Below are positions 1-13,718 of a DNA stretch of 64,000 nt, piece by piece. The notes under the pieces are model-generated. The model did no database searches and was not told where the DNA came from. It saw only the letters and a list, made by a program, of their open reading frames with translations. Each line of letters starts with the position of its first letter. Positions within the stretch are counted from its first letter, which is position 1. The stretch covers positions 20,240,605 through 20,304,604 of the forward strand of contig OZ022591.1 in NCBI GenBank assembly GCA_963669155.1, in the 5' to 3' direction. A program made the translations under genes and the position numbers. The stretch is from Arbacia lixula. Lineage: Eukaryota; Echinodermata; Echinoidea; Arbacioida; Arbaciidae.

Positions 1-52
1 ACTGCTGGACAAAATTGACGCAACATTTGACAATACAGTCATCCGTGCTTAC

Positions 53-3000
53 GGAGCAATGCCAGCCAGTTTCATCAGTGATCTTCTGAGGGCGGATTCT
101 TTCTGCAACATATCTAGAGGAGTTTTGCCTGCATTGTTCTTAATTGTGACGTCACTGCCATGTTGTATAAGGTAAGCCAGTAGAGCATTCCTGGGAGAGG
201 TTATTTGTGGGTCGTTGAGTTCATTGCAGAGCTACACGGAGAGAGGGAGAGAAAGAGAGAAAGACATAAACGTGTAATTAAATGGAATAATCTGCATCAG
301 TCTTAAACTGAAGACAACAAAATATGCTTTCAGGAAACGGATTTCGATTTCATTGCTTCAGAAAGAGTAATTTATTCAGAACCTCATGTATCTGCAAAGT
401 TCATTTTGATACTTTATGTGCTATTTTGTGTCCTTATTAGCAACGCCTATACATGATTTTAGAAGTACAACTATACTAAAATATCAATGATCAATTCTGT
501 TTTATATTGTTAAGTATTTACATTGTTTTACAAATACTCACATTGTTGTTGGTGGTAATAAAAAACATCATATGACATATCGTATCAGAGAAATGGGGGA
601 GTAGATCGGAAAATACAGAAACAGAGAGAAATGAAGACAGAGGCAGACAGTGAGAATGATAGACACAAATGAGAGGAGAAAAACAAGAAAGAGAGAATTG
701 GTAGACTGACAAGAGTTAAACTTGCTACGGGCAACAGGTGCAAAGACGACTGGACATGTGCAAAATTCTTATTGGCTGACTGACAAGGGGTGCGTTTATG
801 CTCATTTTTTTTTTTGGGGGGGGGGGCAGGATCAGCGTTTTGATATGCGTTTAGTTCAAAACGCAGTTTGGTTCACGCTCATTTTGATATAAACCCCGTT
901 CAAAACATCATTTCAAAACGCACAAAAAGGTGCGTTTACGATTGCCAATTCTGACTTAAACGCATTGCACATGTGTACGCGTTTAAATGACGTTATCTCA
1001 ACAGTAACAATACCCCCGTAAAGGGCGTTTTAGATGAGCGGTTTCAATCAGCATCTCAAAACGCTGATTCTGCCTTCGCATAAACGCACCCAAAGGATCA
1101 CATGAGAAACTTCCCACCTTAAACAGGTGCAAGGACGATTGCATAATTTGATTTTGATTCTTGATTTTATCAATTTTTATTCATGTCCTCCTTTTTGTTT
1201 TGTGTTTCTTTGTTTTTTTGTTTGTTTATTTGTTTTATTTTGGGCCATGTCTAACCGACGGGAAGCAAACGTTCAAATCACGCTTTACCTTTTGAAGATT
1301 AGGCGTATCCTTGACAAAGAGTGTTCCGCTCTTCCGCCGCCCTATGGCGAGATGGAGCACCGTATCTCCGTCCTTGTCCCCAGTGTTGACCTGTGCGCCA
1401 TGGTCGACCAGGATCTCGACGATCTCGGAGTAGCCTTGCCAGCAGGCCAGATGCAGGGGGGTAGCTTTGCCGTTGCGGTCAGCAACATGGAGTAGTTTGC
1501 CAGGGCTCTGATGATCAGCCAGCAGACATAAGGGGGTTGAGGGTGGGGGAGAAATGGGGCAAGTATCAAAGGTAGATTGCCACACAAACAGTGTGCTTCT
1601 TTCGTTTTATCTTATTGGTCGCCAAAGTTCTCAGGCCGCCAAGGCAAGCGTAGTATCGCTTTACGTATATTTATATTTAATTCCTAGGTAGTCGACCACC
1701 TTCACTCATTCAGCGAACCTTACCAGTGTGGACGTACCCTCAGCCGAGGTTCCATGTTTCCTTTTAGCCTGTATAGGTCCGTTATATGCGTCATGAGGTA
1801 GCTTCATAATGGATGATCTTTGCAATGATTGTAACTACCATAGCGACAGCCAATCAGCTCTGAGCTCTGAGCATTGGCGTTGTTGCCATACGACTTGACA
1901 GGCGTTGATCACATGCGAGTTGACAGGTGTAAAGCACTATGCAAAATGTTCCACACAAGATGTGAATGAGGACTATTGCATGCCTTTTCATTGTTCAGCA
2001 TAGTAATTTTTTCCACATCGATATTTCGTTATATTTCTGAAGCCATGATATATGGTAATATATGGTATATAATATACAATCTCACACATGGTTTGCTTTT
2101 TAATAATGAAAAATAATCTTATATTTTCCCTATGGCCTTTTTTGCTCCTGAATACATTTTCGTCCTTGAATATGACACGTTTTAATTGAACAAATAAAAT
2201 TCGGCAATAAACCTACAAAGTTTGCGTGTCCTTCTACATTATGAGAAATCGGTGAAAGAAAATAAAGTGTTGACTCATTATGATGAGACTCACAAATGTT
2301 TTTACTTTGCCCCTCTATCCATGTTACATAGTCCTAACAATATTAGATTTGTTTAATTACATTGACTTGGAACATTGTGTAACATTTTTTTTAATGACAC
2401 AAAAATTGTATGAACGCAAAAACTTAATTTTACAGATAAATAAAGACACATATTGTCAATAAATGTATTAACTGTATGAAACATAGACTCACGGCTGCCA
2501 GCAGTATGTGCACTATCTCCACGTGGTCATTGACAGCAGCCAAGTGAAGAGGCGTGTACCCATCATGTTTCTGAATGCTGCATAGTGATGCGTCCCTAGC
2601 AACCAGCATTTTCACAGCCCTGAGTAACATAAAAATTACATTATTCATTTCAATTTTTAATTCAATTAGTGTGTCTTCATAAGTCATTGCAGCTAAATAT
2701 TAAATTGCGACAATATTCACATGATTGAAAGCACAAATAACGGTTTAATATAATAACATCGCTTGTACGTCGCCACCAAGTGGCAACGACGAATTCCCGC
2801 CAATTCAGACGAGCTGAAGAAGCGTCCCGGATCGGACGTGAAACTGTTCTCCGTTTCAAAACAGTAAGTCCAGATGATCAGATTCAATTCTATTCGTAAT
2901 TTGTAATTCTTCCTGGATGAATCAAAACTTACATCGGTTTAATATACATTTACATTAAAGCAAGTGATGCAAAATGGTGATATGGTATAATTGAAAATGC

Positions 3001-6000
3001 ATCGTAAATTTTTGGCTTCGACATAATTTTTACAATATGAATCATTTAGATGTGAGCAGTGCAACACAAAGGTACTATTACGCGTAATGAGCTTCGGGTG
3101 TTAAAAAATATTGAACATGTTGTAGTATTCATAGAATTGCCGAAGAAAATATAGAGAGTTCCATTAATGACGAAAAGGGTTCCTATATTTAAATTTTGCT
3201 TAAAATGGGTTGGATTTGCCAATAAAGTATCGAAATGGGACGTCATTAACAAGCTGTCAAGGCAACTGGTTCTTAACTATGTTGGTAGAGCGAGCAGCGG
3301 TGATCATAGCGGGAACTTGCACTGTGAGTGCCCGGCATTAGCTCGCTAAGCAATGTGGATTAGTTAATCTCTCTCTTTTTTTAGAGCCAGAAACCTGCGT
3401 AACAATGGATATAATTCAAATTAAATCATTGAAGTAAGAATTTGTACAAACCTAGCATATCAACATTGAATTAAAAAAACTGTTGAAACATTTGAAGAAA
3501 AAGAATTACAACTCGAATCATGTTGAAATTGACACATCGTATAATGAATGGATGTCAAATTTTGAATAATAATAATAATAATAATGGTTATTTATCTGCG
3601 CTATACACAAAAAGTATCACAGCGCTTACAATCAGATATAAAATATAAATATATACATTAAATTGCATCAACCATTGGAGTTCTCAACTGTGCCAGATGA
3701 GGCCTGGTGGCCTCTTGCTTGCTGCTTCGTTCACCAACAATTTAAGGGACAAGCCCGGTCAGCACATTATTCACAGAAGCTCTAGTATAGCACTTGAGGC
3801 CACCAGGCCCCAGATGGGTTAGCCAAGTCAAACCAAATAGTGATAGCAAAAATCATCAAAACAAATACACATTAAATAAATGAAAATATAAAACTAGATA
3901 TTTGGAAAAAGATATGACTTGAGTTGTCGTTTGAAAGATGATATGGTCGGTGTTGTTCGGATGGAAGAGGGGCGTGTATTCCAAACTCTAGATCCAGCTA
4001 TACTAAAACGTTTTTCTGCTATGGAGAGGTTTGTTCTCGGAATAACAAGTTTGGTGGTATCATTTTGGGAACGTAGATTACGAGCAGGTGTGTAATGAGC
4101 AATTGTGTTTACAAGATATGAAGGACCAGTACTGTTAATCAATTTATAAATGTACAGACAAAGTTTGAACTTGACACGTTGAGAAAAAGGGAGCCAATGG
4201 AGTTCCCTAATCAAAGGAGACGTATGTATATTGCGACCAACTGAAAACACTAAACGTGCGGCACGATTCTGAACACTCTGAAGTTTTTTCTGATCTTTAA
4301 CACAAAGAACTGAAAAGAGACTGTTACAATAGTCAAGTCGAGAAAGTACAAGTGCCCTAACTGCATGATGGCAAGTTTTCTCATTGATAAATCTTCTAAT
4401 GCGCCACAGATTCTTAAGATGGAAATTACAGGTACGTACAGTATTACTGACGTGAGATGAGAGTGTAAAGCACGAGTCAATACATATGCCAAGATTCTTA
4501 ACTTTAGAGGATAGTGCAATTGCATTATCACATACATTGAGTTTTACGTTGGATAGATTTTGATTGAATTGGTTTTTCCGACATAGTATAGTGAATTCAG
4601 TTTTAGAAACATTTAGTTTGAGGAAATTTGAAGTCATCCACGTGTTTATCTCAGCAATACATAACGAAATTCTTTCTAACACTTCTTGCATACTTGATGG
4701 TGAACGAGGATCAAACGCATCATATAGTTGAATATCATCGGCATAGATAAGATAGAAAAGATTGTGCTTACGAATTATAGTTGACACAGGAGTGATATAA
4801 ACATTGAAGAGTATAGGGCCCATAACAGACCCTTGGGGGACACCGTATTCGCAAGTCCAAGGAGCTGAAACTTGCTTTGATATTTTAACACGAGATGTCC
4901 AGCCAGTGAGATATGAGTGCAACCATTGTAGAGCAACATTTGACACCTTAAAATTTGATTCAAGTCGTTTTACCAAGATCTTGTGGTCAACCGTGTCAAA
5001 GGCTGCACTCAGATCCAGAAGCACAAGAAAAACCGCCTTTCGTTGGTCGAAATAAGATAATGTGTCATTTTGAAGTTTTAGAAGAGCAGTTTCAGTACTA
5101 AAATTCATTCGATAGGCTGATTGCATAGGATCATATAAGTTGTTAGTGGTGAGGTATTCAACCAATTGAGACGCTGCAGCTTTCTCAATAACTTTAGCTA
5201 CAAAACTTAAATTACTGACAGGTCTATAATTTTTCAGATCTTGATAATCTAGTGTAGGTTTCTTAAGCACAGGTGTGATTAAGGCCTGGTGACATGCTAC
5301 TGGAAAAACTCCTGATTGTAAAGAGGAATTGACCACCTTGGTGAGAGCCGAGATATGATACAAAACATATTTCTTTAAATGCCATGTTGGTTCAACGTCC
5401 AACGAGCAAGAAGCATTAGACATTTTAGTGATGATAATCTTTAAATTTTCTTCAGAGATAACATCAAAGGCAGAGAAAGAGCATGTATTGTCACTCTGAG
5501 GACATTGATCAAGTTCCTGATTATTGGTACTGTCTAGGCTCTCACGAATCCTAACAATCTTCTCAACAAAGAGTTCTCTAAATCTTGATACCAAGGACAC
5601 AGGAGAACAATTCTTACTTGGAAGTAGTTTCTTGTCCCTGTTAAGAAGACTATCGAGAGTGGAGAAGATAGTTTTAGCATCAGCATCAGTAAGTCTATCA
5701 TCTAAAAATGACTCTTTAGCATGTATTATTGCATCATTGACAAGTTTATTTGCTGCAACATATTGTGCACGGTTATCATCTGTACGATGTTTCTTCCATC
5801 TTCTTTCAGCTTGCCGCCTAGACCTACGTGCAGAGAGAACATCTGCATTTATCCAAGGATTGCGGATACGAACAGACTTCACACACGATTTTTTAGGTGC
5901 ATGCTTGTCAAGACATTCCTTAACTGCCGTAGTATAATCCTGCAAGAGAGCATTCACGTCACCGCTGTCCACAAGTGTTTTAAGATTGTTAGAAAGCATC

Positions 6001-9000
6001 AAAGAGAAACTATCAGGATTAATATCTTTGAACTTTCGGACTGTGTGCCGAGACCTCTCAGCTGCAGGAATTTCTACTGGGCTATAACAAAAATGTACAC
6101 AATGATGATCAGAGAGAAAATTCTCATGTATAGTGACGTCATGTATCTGACGATCAATCAAAGTGTTATTGGAGTTATCTTCTAGTACAGAGCAACCAGG
6201 ATTTATGAGTTTCCTGGACATTACAAGATCTAAAGTGTGGCCAAATTTGTGTGTTGCGCCATTAACATGCTGGATCATACTACCAGTTTCAATGATTGAC
6301 AAGAATTGTTTGACATCGGACCTGGATGGATCGTCGATGTATACATTGAAATCACCAGCCATGATAACATGACCAGGTAAAAGAGAAATCTCATTTACCA
6401 GGGTTTCAAATTCAACTAGAAAATCACTAAGACGTAGACCGTTTGATGCCGAAGGTGGAGGCCTATAGATCACAAATATATGAATGTTACCAGTTTTGTG
6501 TCGATAAACCACACGGGCAAGTTCAAAGCTCTTGAACTTATTTTGAATGTCAATAGGGGCATGAGAATTGACAGTCAAGTTCAAAAGAGATTTATATAAA
6601 ATAGCAATTCCCCCATGGTGGTCAGTAAGTCTAGGTATACTGAACATGGCGTACCCAGGGGGTGTACATTCATTAATGACTACTGGATCATCAACATGGA
6701 GCCATGTTTCAGTGATCATCATTATATCTAAGTCATATTCTAATATATAATCGTGGAGGAGAAAAGTTTTGTTTCTTATTGAATGAGCATTCCACAAAGT
6801 TTAATATTTGGTGAGTTACATGGGTCAAATAGCTTGATTGGTACAAGATTATTCTTAACGACACCACGATGAATAGACGGTCTATTAGGTCGAGTCATGG
6901 AGACAAGCACTGGAATCTGACGTTGCTTTCTTTGACCGCCACGTTTACCCCGATGCCTATGTTTCCTAGGTTTTCTTTGTACACATGGTTTACGAGATAT
7001 CCCGAGTAGGCTAATTTTATCAAGTACTTCATGCTTAAGTATACAATGAAATTGTTTGTGAGAGAGGTAGTAAACTCTTAACAAGGAGTCCCTGTCATAG
7101 GATAAACGATGTATACATGTTTTGTTCTCATCAACCTGTGAATTGTGATGAGAGTTATTCTTAGTAGTTGGTGGTCTCAATGGGCCAGGATTTGACTGTA
7201 CATCACCTGACGTGAGGAGACTCAATTGAAAAGTAGCAGTTGTATTGGCATAATAAGTAAGACGGGACCCAAGAAATTTGGTTGGTTTGGTGTGTAATAT
7301 GCCATTAGCATACTGCTGCAAGTTTATACAGGGGTAGTATAGCACATGAAGGTGAACCTGGGCTTCACATACCTTCACAACAGTACACAAAAGAAGACAG
7401 AGGATTAGCTTGGGTAACCCCATTGTCCAAAGAAGGATTAATTTGCAACAGAAAAGTGTCAGACACAATGGAGCTGAGGACTACAATAGAGAACAAATTC
7501 AATGGCAAGAGAAAGTAGTATGGAGGATATGGATAAGATACAGTTTACCTCAAAATTCTGTCCGCTGTTAGTGTATCCTTTCCAAGAAATAGTATTTACT
7601 GAAATCAGCCTACCACCTTCCACAACACACACACAATCCACTAGTAAACAACTGAAGACAGATAACTCCAAATAGACACAACAAAATTCACAAAACCAAG
7701 AGAGCTCAGAGGGGCGACCTGTCAGGCGCACACCATCTTACGCTGCACAAAAAAAAAATAATAATCAACTTTTGTGACATTTCATCAATTATTATTTATG
7801 TAATTACCCTTAAAATATTTCATGAGGTTTCCACTTTTGGAAAAATTTGGATTTCAAAATGTGTGTGTATCAGAAGATTTTGCATCGCACCTGTCTATCC
7901 ACTCGAAACTGTCATCACAGTATTAATAATGCATGATACTTCTGGATGAAAAGAAGTTGTGAGTTGACATGTGTGATACACAATATTGCCATTATTGTGT
8001 TCTGAATTAATTAACTGATCCAGGCACAAATGAAAATGATATTAAATATTAGCATGATAAATGCAAAAATTACAATTGATAAGATGTCACAGAACCTGCT
8101 TCTAAGAAAATGACACCCTTGGCTCTATGATGTGATGATTTTAGCTTGATTCGAGTTGTTTTTTGTATTGTTTTTCAAACATGTCAAACGTTGTTGCTAG
8201 CATGTAGTATCATAAAATACGTTTACCTCATTACTTATTTATAATCATTTTTTCAAAAGTTTCAACAGATTTTGTTAGCACCTTGTACTTGATATGATCA
8301 ATGTAAAGTTATAAGTTGTGAGGTTAGTGTATTTCGTGATACTACACTACACAACTTTTGACATTTTTGCAAAAAAATAAAATTAAAAAATCACAACTCG
8401 AGTTGTGATTTTTTAATTTTGCAAAAATCAACACATCATGAGGTCAAAGGATGTGGATTTTTTCCAGAGCAGGTTTTGTGACATTTCATCAATTGTTATT
8501 TTTGCAATAATCCTTCGGAATATTCAATGAAATTTTCATCTTTGACAAATTTTGACGTACATTTATGTACAAGATAATTAATTCAGAACGCAACAATGCC
8601 TACTGTGTATCACACGTGACATTCCGCTGCAACTGCCATCACAGAGTCATTCATAATGCATGATGCTTCTGGCTGAAAAAAAAAGGTTGCGGGTTGATGT
8701 GTGATGCACAATGCTACAAGCATTGTCATTGGCCATTGTTGTGTTCTGAATTAATCATCTAATACACACAAATGTTGAGATCCAAATTTGCCCAAAAGTG
8801 AAAATCTCATAAATATTCACAGGATCATTACAAGAAAGGTAATCAGTTAAATGTAACAAACACCGAGCGCAGTTGTACCGCTGGTTTATTAGGAAATTGT
8901 CGAAATTAATTACGAAAGATACATGGTAGTAGTAGACAATGATAAACCTGTATTTATATTGTTCTTTCCACAGTGGGTTGAAAATGTCAAGAACCTATTG

Positions 9001-11895
9001 GAAATTGTACAAGATAAGCATATCAAAATCGAAGTATACATTAACATAATGATCATAACTGTAGCGGTGCATAAGACGTCGACCGATGTAAGCATCTCGT
9101 CTTTCTCGGTGCCGTCTTTGCTTCAAACGAGCGACACAAAATGTCTTTATTCTTAATAAATGCCATCACATAGCAATGTTCACAACGAACATGTTGCTCA
9201 AGCAGGGGGGGGGGGTGTTTCACCAAGCTGTTTGTAAGTTGCGAATGACTTTACGAACGACTGGTGATCCCGTCTTGTGCTAAATCAGATTCTCAATGAA
9301 CAAAGTGTGGTATTGCATTTAGCACAAGAAGGGATCACCAGTCGTTCGTAAAGTCGTTCGTAACTTACGAACAGCTTGGTGAAACACCACCCAGAACGGT
9401 TATTAATCCCATTGGCCTGTGGTTTACTGTTACCATGGTTACGTGTCTTATACGTACTCCGCGTGTCCTTTCTTGGAGGCGTAATGGAGCGGAGTGAAGC
9501 CATCGTTGTTCCTGAGTCTGAGATCGCTGGATGGACGGTTGATCAGTGGAGCTAACATAGGCGTGTTCTTCATCTTGATTGCCAGGTGCAGCGGTAGGCT
9601 TCCGTCATTGTCCTGTTCACAGAAAATATGACGTTTCCACTATTAATTTACAAAGAAAATGTGACGGATAGGCTGACGCTGTAATGTATGAGGCACTGCT
9701 AGTTATTTGTTTTTAAATCGTGCCTTTTTTGTAGTAGTGAAATAATACACACCTGCATGTTGGTGCTAGCACCGTGTTCGAGTAGGATTTCTGCGCATGC
9801 GCGATGACTTGTGTGTACGGCGATGTGTAAAGGAGTGCGTCTGCGTGCATTAGTTGTGTTGACATAGGCACACTTTGCCAAGAGATACTCGACGATAGAA
9901 GGGTTATTTCTGGAAAAGCAAATCAACATTTAAACAAAAAAAATGAAAATAAAGCGACAAATTTCTTTTTTTTTTCTTTTTTTTTTGGGAGGGGGGCAAA
10001 ATTGAAACCTTTAGTGCTTAAGATATCCCTCAGACTGCCAAACTCCCCTCAAGACCATTATGGGTGAAGCTTTTTCCTCCACCTCCCCCCCCCCCCCTCC
10101 CCCTCCCCCACCACTTCTTTCCCCTGATGTCATCCCAAACCTCTGGCTTCTAAACGTGTACACTGCTGTTCATAAAGGTGGAATAACATATTTTAGAACA
10201 GACTTCACATTTACTTTGATTTTGGTATTTGAAAGGCAACGCGTCGATAAAATGGAAAATTAGTGATTACATAATGTTACCTTATTCCACAGCTGATATC
10301 ATGAAATTTTTATTACGTAATACATTCTTTTGCTGTAGACTATCTAATCCTATGCATATGAAATGCTGTCCATTTCCATGTATCAGCATGTGTATAAGAA
10401 GGTTTGTACCGTTTGCAATAAAATGGGTAGAGACGTTCCCACGACTATGCCTGGTCCACCGGAGCAGCAGCCCGGGACAAAGTGCACTGCGGCAGGAATA
10501 GCAGCCTGCTATCGCGCAAAGTGCAGTCTCTAAGATACTTCACTGATCCGATCATCCTCTTCTCCTGTGTTCATTTGATCATTCTGTTTCGTGAGAAGAA
10601 CTTAAGAAGAACTTGGAGACAAGAGAACGCATGAGGAAGATTGCAGTCGTCTTACAGTCTGGAAACACGACTGCGACTCACCCGATGACAGCGAAGGAGA
10701 GCGCGGTGTCCCCGTCGTTATCCTTCTCCTCCAGCGAAGCGTTTGCGTCTACCAGGAGCTGAACGACTGGGAGATGGGCTTCGTGGCACGCCACCTGCAA
10801 CGCCGTCCTCCCATTACGACTGGCACTGGCCTTGAGGGTTTCCATTCAAAGGCAATGCGATTAGATATAATCATATGAATGATTTTTGTCCAATCACAGT
10901 TACTTTTTTACTTGAAGGTAACATTTTATTTTGCTAGTAATGATGATGACAACAGTATTGATGAAATTAATGCTATGATAGTTTGGTAATTTGAAAACTT
11001 TATCAAAATTAACCACTTCTAATGTAACGATAGTATACAAATCTTTCATGATCATGAGGGATCTTGTGGAATCTATTTGCACCGAGGTTAAGTGGAGGGC
11101 GTGCGGTACCGCACATCCTGCACTTCAAGGAGACTGATAGATTCCATAGAGATCCCGAATAAAGATTATGAAATATTTGTTTTATATCCTTCATTAATAT
11201 ATTCTTTGTTCATTAATTTAATCCTTAACATGGATCTTGTAATAGTATCCATGCTTTAAGCTCCGAACGCAGGAGCCCGATACAGATGTTTTGTAATTTC
11301 CTGCAGCTTGAGCAAACCAACGGAAATTCAAGTTGCGCCTCGGCCGCAACACCGCGGGATATCCCCCAGCGCACCCACAGATTTTCCGCTAAAACGCCAA
11401 AAAGCAGCTGGAAAGAAATATATCGCGTAGATCGCGTAGTTTGGGATTTTGCGTGTCGCGCATTTACTCGGGATGAATCGATACCAAGACAGAGGGAAAA
11501 GGGCGACTATTTTTGACATGACGTCAGAAATAGTACTTTTTTTCCCTCTGACGTCACGAAATAGTATTTTTCTCCCCTCTGAGCTCTCTTCCTCCAAATA
11601 GTCCATCTATTTGTGGTCATGTGACACCCTTTCAACCAATCAACGTTCTGATGAAGGATATAATGTAAACTATGCCATACCAGTTTGGGATTCTGCTTCA
11701 GAAGTTCCTTGACCGTGTCTTGTTGTCCATTCGCAGCAGCACGAACCATCCGTTTCTCGTCGCTGGGGTTCTGCGTGCTGCCCTCCGTTACATTGCCCCC
11801 GAGTGCCGCTAACTTCTTCATCAAGCGACGTGTCTTATCTTTCCCCAGGTGCTTTTCTGCCCTCTCCACGTCTACACGGATTGCATGTGGTGTAT
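53..11895 (-). CDS. mib2: mib2 exons 9-15: linker and ankyrin repeat domain
   Basis: Exons 11895-11681, 10830-10682, 9909-9753, 9612-9458, 2619-2493, 1507-1289 and 231-53. From about residue 505 the sequence is ankyrin repeats: [142 protein letters not shown] and GKTPLDML. Exon 14 ends at a strong AAG|GTAAAG donor. The 231-53 exon reaches a donor (GTAAGC) two bases into a codon, so the frame continues outside the window. In MIB proteins this region links the substrate-binding half to the RING fingers. Confidence 0.88.
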
Positions 11896-13676
11896 CTTTG
11901 GAGAATGACAATTAAGCCACTAACTCCTTAAGACCGATTAAAAAGAGGTCTTCACATCATTTTCTAATGACCATTATAATCCTCTGGTGAACATGGTACC
12001 ATGATTTCGTGACGATAAGATAATTATGGTGGCCATGACATATTCAGTTGGCGTCACAAGATGATGATGTAGCTGACGTCAGAGAATAAGTAGGGTTTCT
12101 GTCAATACAAGAGCAGGCATCTTGGCCCTTGTTTGAGTAGTTATTTTATTTCATAGATGTTATTATTGAGCTGGCAATGGAAAGGAAAGCCTGGCATTTC
12201 ATGGTCGCCAACGTGACAAGTTATGGCACTGGAGAGAGAGAGAGAGAGAGAGAGTTTTTATGGATCTAAGAAGGTTTAATTTTCTTTATTTTTGAATTAG
12301 ACTAGTGATAAACTGCTGTCTAAGCACCCATTACCATTTTTGATGATATTGCCCAGTGCCGCGTCCTCCTCTATAACAGCTATGTTGTCATTCTCTTCGT
12401 CATGTCCGTCCCCTCTTGGCCTTTCTCCTCGTTTGATAAGGGTCAAGGTTGCCGGGTGCGATGTCAGGGATTGACCACTGACCTTAACAATGACTTTACA
12501 GTCGTCACTGACTTTCAGCACCTTCCCTTCTTGTCCGACGTTCTGCGGGTATAACGTGTAAAAGGTCGATGAAAGAAAAGTAGACGGGCGATATCACGTG
12601 ATAAAAGAAATCTTGAAACGTTCATGAATATTTCACCTCACAGTCAAAACGGTGAAAAATCGTAAATCATCAACCATTTGTCCATTCAGTCATTCTCAGG
12701 GATTGTACACATCGTAAACTGTCTTCGTACCATGTTTAGTTTGAAATAGATCATCAGATGTATGATAAAATAGCAATTTGGGGCCATTTGGGGGGAAGTT
12801 CATTGACCTTTAACCTGGTCGCAATTTTATCCCTATTTGGCAGAGAACTTGGGATCTATTAATACAAAACGGGTATCAGGTCTTAGGTAAATTCGCACAG
12901 GTCTCAACATATTGCGTAAGCGGATTCAGGACGGACGGACAGACAGACAATGCCAAAATAATGTCGGAAGGCTGAAATATCATGCTGTAAATAGAGTTAA
13001 TGATTTAACAATGCCATGTACTATCAAAGAGTAAAGGGGACAAACGGTGTCTTGCAAAAGTAAAAGCATCATAAATAACAGAGATGAATAATGTGAGATG
13101 GTTAAAAGATAAAACTATCAATTGAATCAACTAGTTTAACAGTACCTTGCAGAAAAGAAATGCATAATAAAGATCAGACCTGAGTAATGTAAGATAGTTG
13201 AAAGCTCGAAATTTCTGACTTCTGAGGAAATTGTCCCCGAATCTTATTTACAGTATCTATCCTCCATGAAATCATGCCATTCAATTTCGAGTTTTCTCAT
13301 TTGCAAATGTCTTGGATGGTTCTCACGATATTGCGTACAGGATGTCGGGACGGACGGAGGAGCCGAAAACATAATGACTCCATGATTATTCTTATAAACT
13401 TAACAGATTTATTGTATTTGTAGCTTGTATAAATGTATTCATATAATGAACAATATCTCATATTGCTATCTTAGCTCTATAACTGTGATATACTCTTCTG
13501 ACGATACCTTTGCCACGTCCTCCGTCCAGCCGTCGAGGTCCGACTGCAGTTCCTGGACTAAGTCTGTATTGCCGCTGAGACGAACCAAGTCCCCAGGCCA
13601 GAATACTACAGACTGAGAGGAGAGAGAACAGGGTAGGATTGGGTATGATATGAAAAGGGAGTAATAGGGAGGGAGG

Positions 13677-13718
<42 letters not shown>

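Larger units (their letters stand above)
3565..7765 (-). mobile_element. Full-length CR1/L2/Rex1-like LINE (non-LTR retrotransposon), 4.2 kb, in a mib2 intron
   Basis: The element is on the minus strand, in the same sense as mib2. Its 3' end carries an (ATT)n tail preceded by an AGCGC...GCGCAGATAAATAA-type 3' UTR, typical of CR1/L2-group LINEs. The flanks CAAATTTTG (3556-3564) and CAACTTTTG (7766-7774) form a 9-bp target duplication with one mismatch, which fixes both ends. It has two overlapping frames: a 230-residue leader with a signal-like segment, a 2A-like motif and a basic region, then a 967-residue apurinic endonuclease/reverse transcriptase frame with no internal stop. The intact long frame and near-identical target duplication argue for a fairly recent insertion. 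The clade assignment is approximate. Confidence 0.9.
3508..8210. mobile_element. Fold-back repeat family, copy A, split by the LINE
   Basis: The two halves are 3508-3564 and 7766 to about 8210. ACAACTCGAATCA at 3508-3520 is perfectly complementary to TGATTCGAGTTGT at 8148-8160. Inside, the motif TTTTGTGACATTTCATCAAT recurs in inverted form near 8065-8095, so the element can fold back on itself. Related copies lie at about 8340-8850 and 31580-32160. Comparing them shows that the 4.2-kb LINE landed inside this copy. The family has no coding capacity and its superfamily is unknown. Confidence 0.65.

Noticed and set aside
5524-6185. Plus-strand frames of 137 and 154 codons
   Set aside because: Antisense to the LINE endonuclease/RT frame, with no domain of their own.
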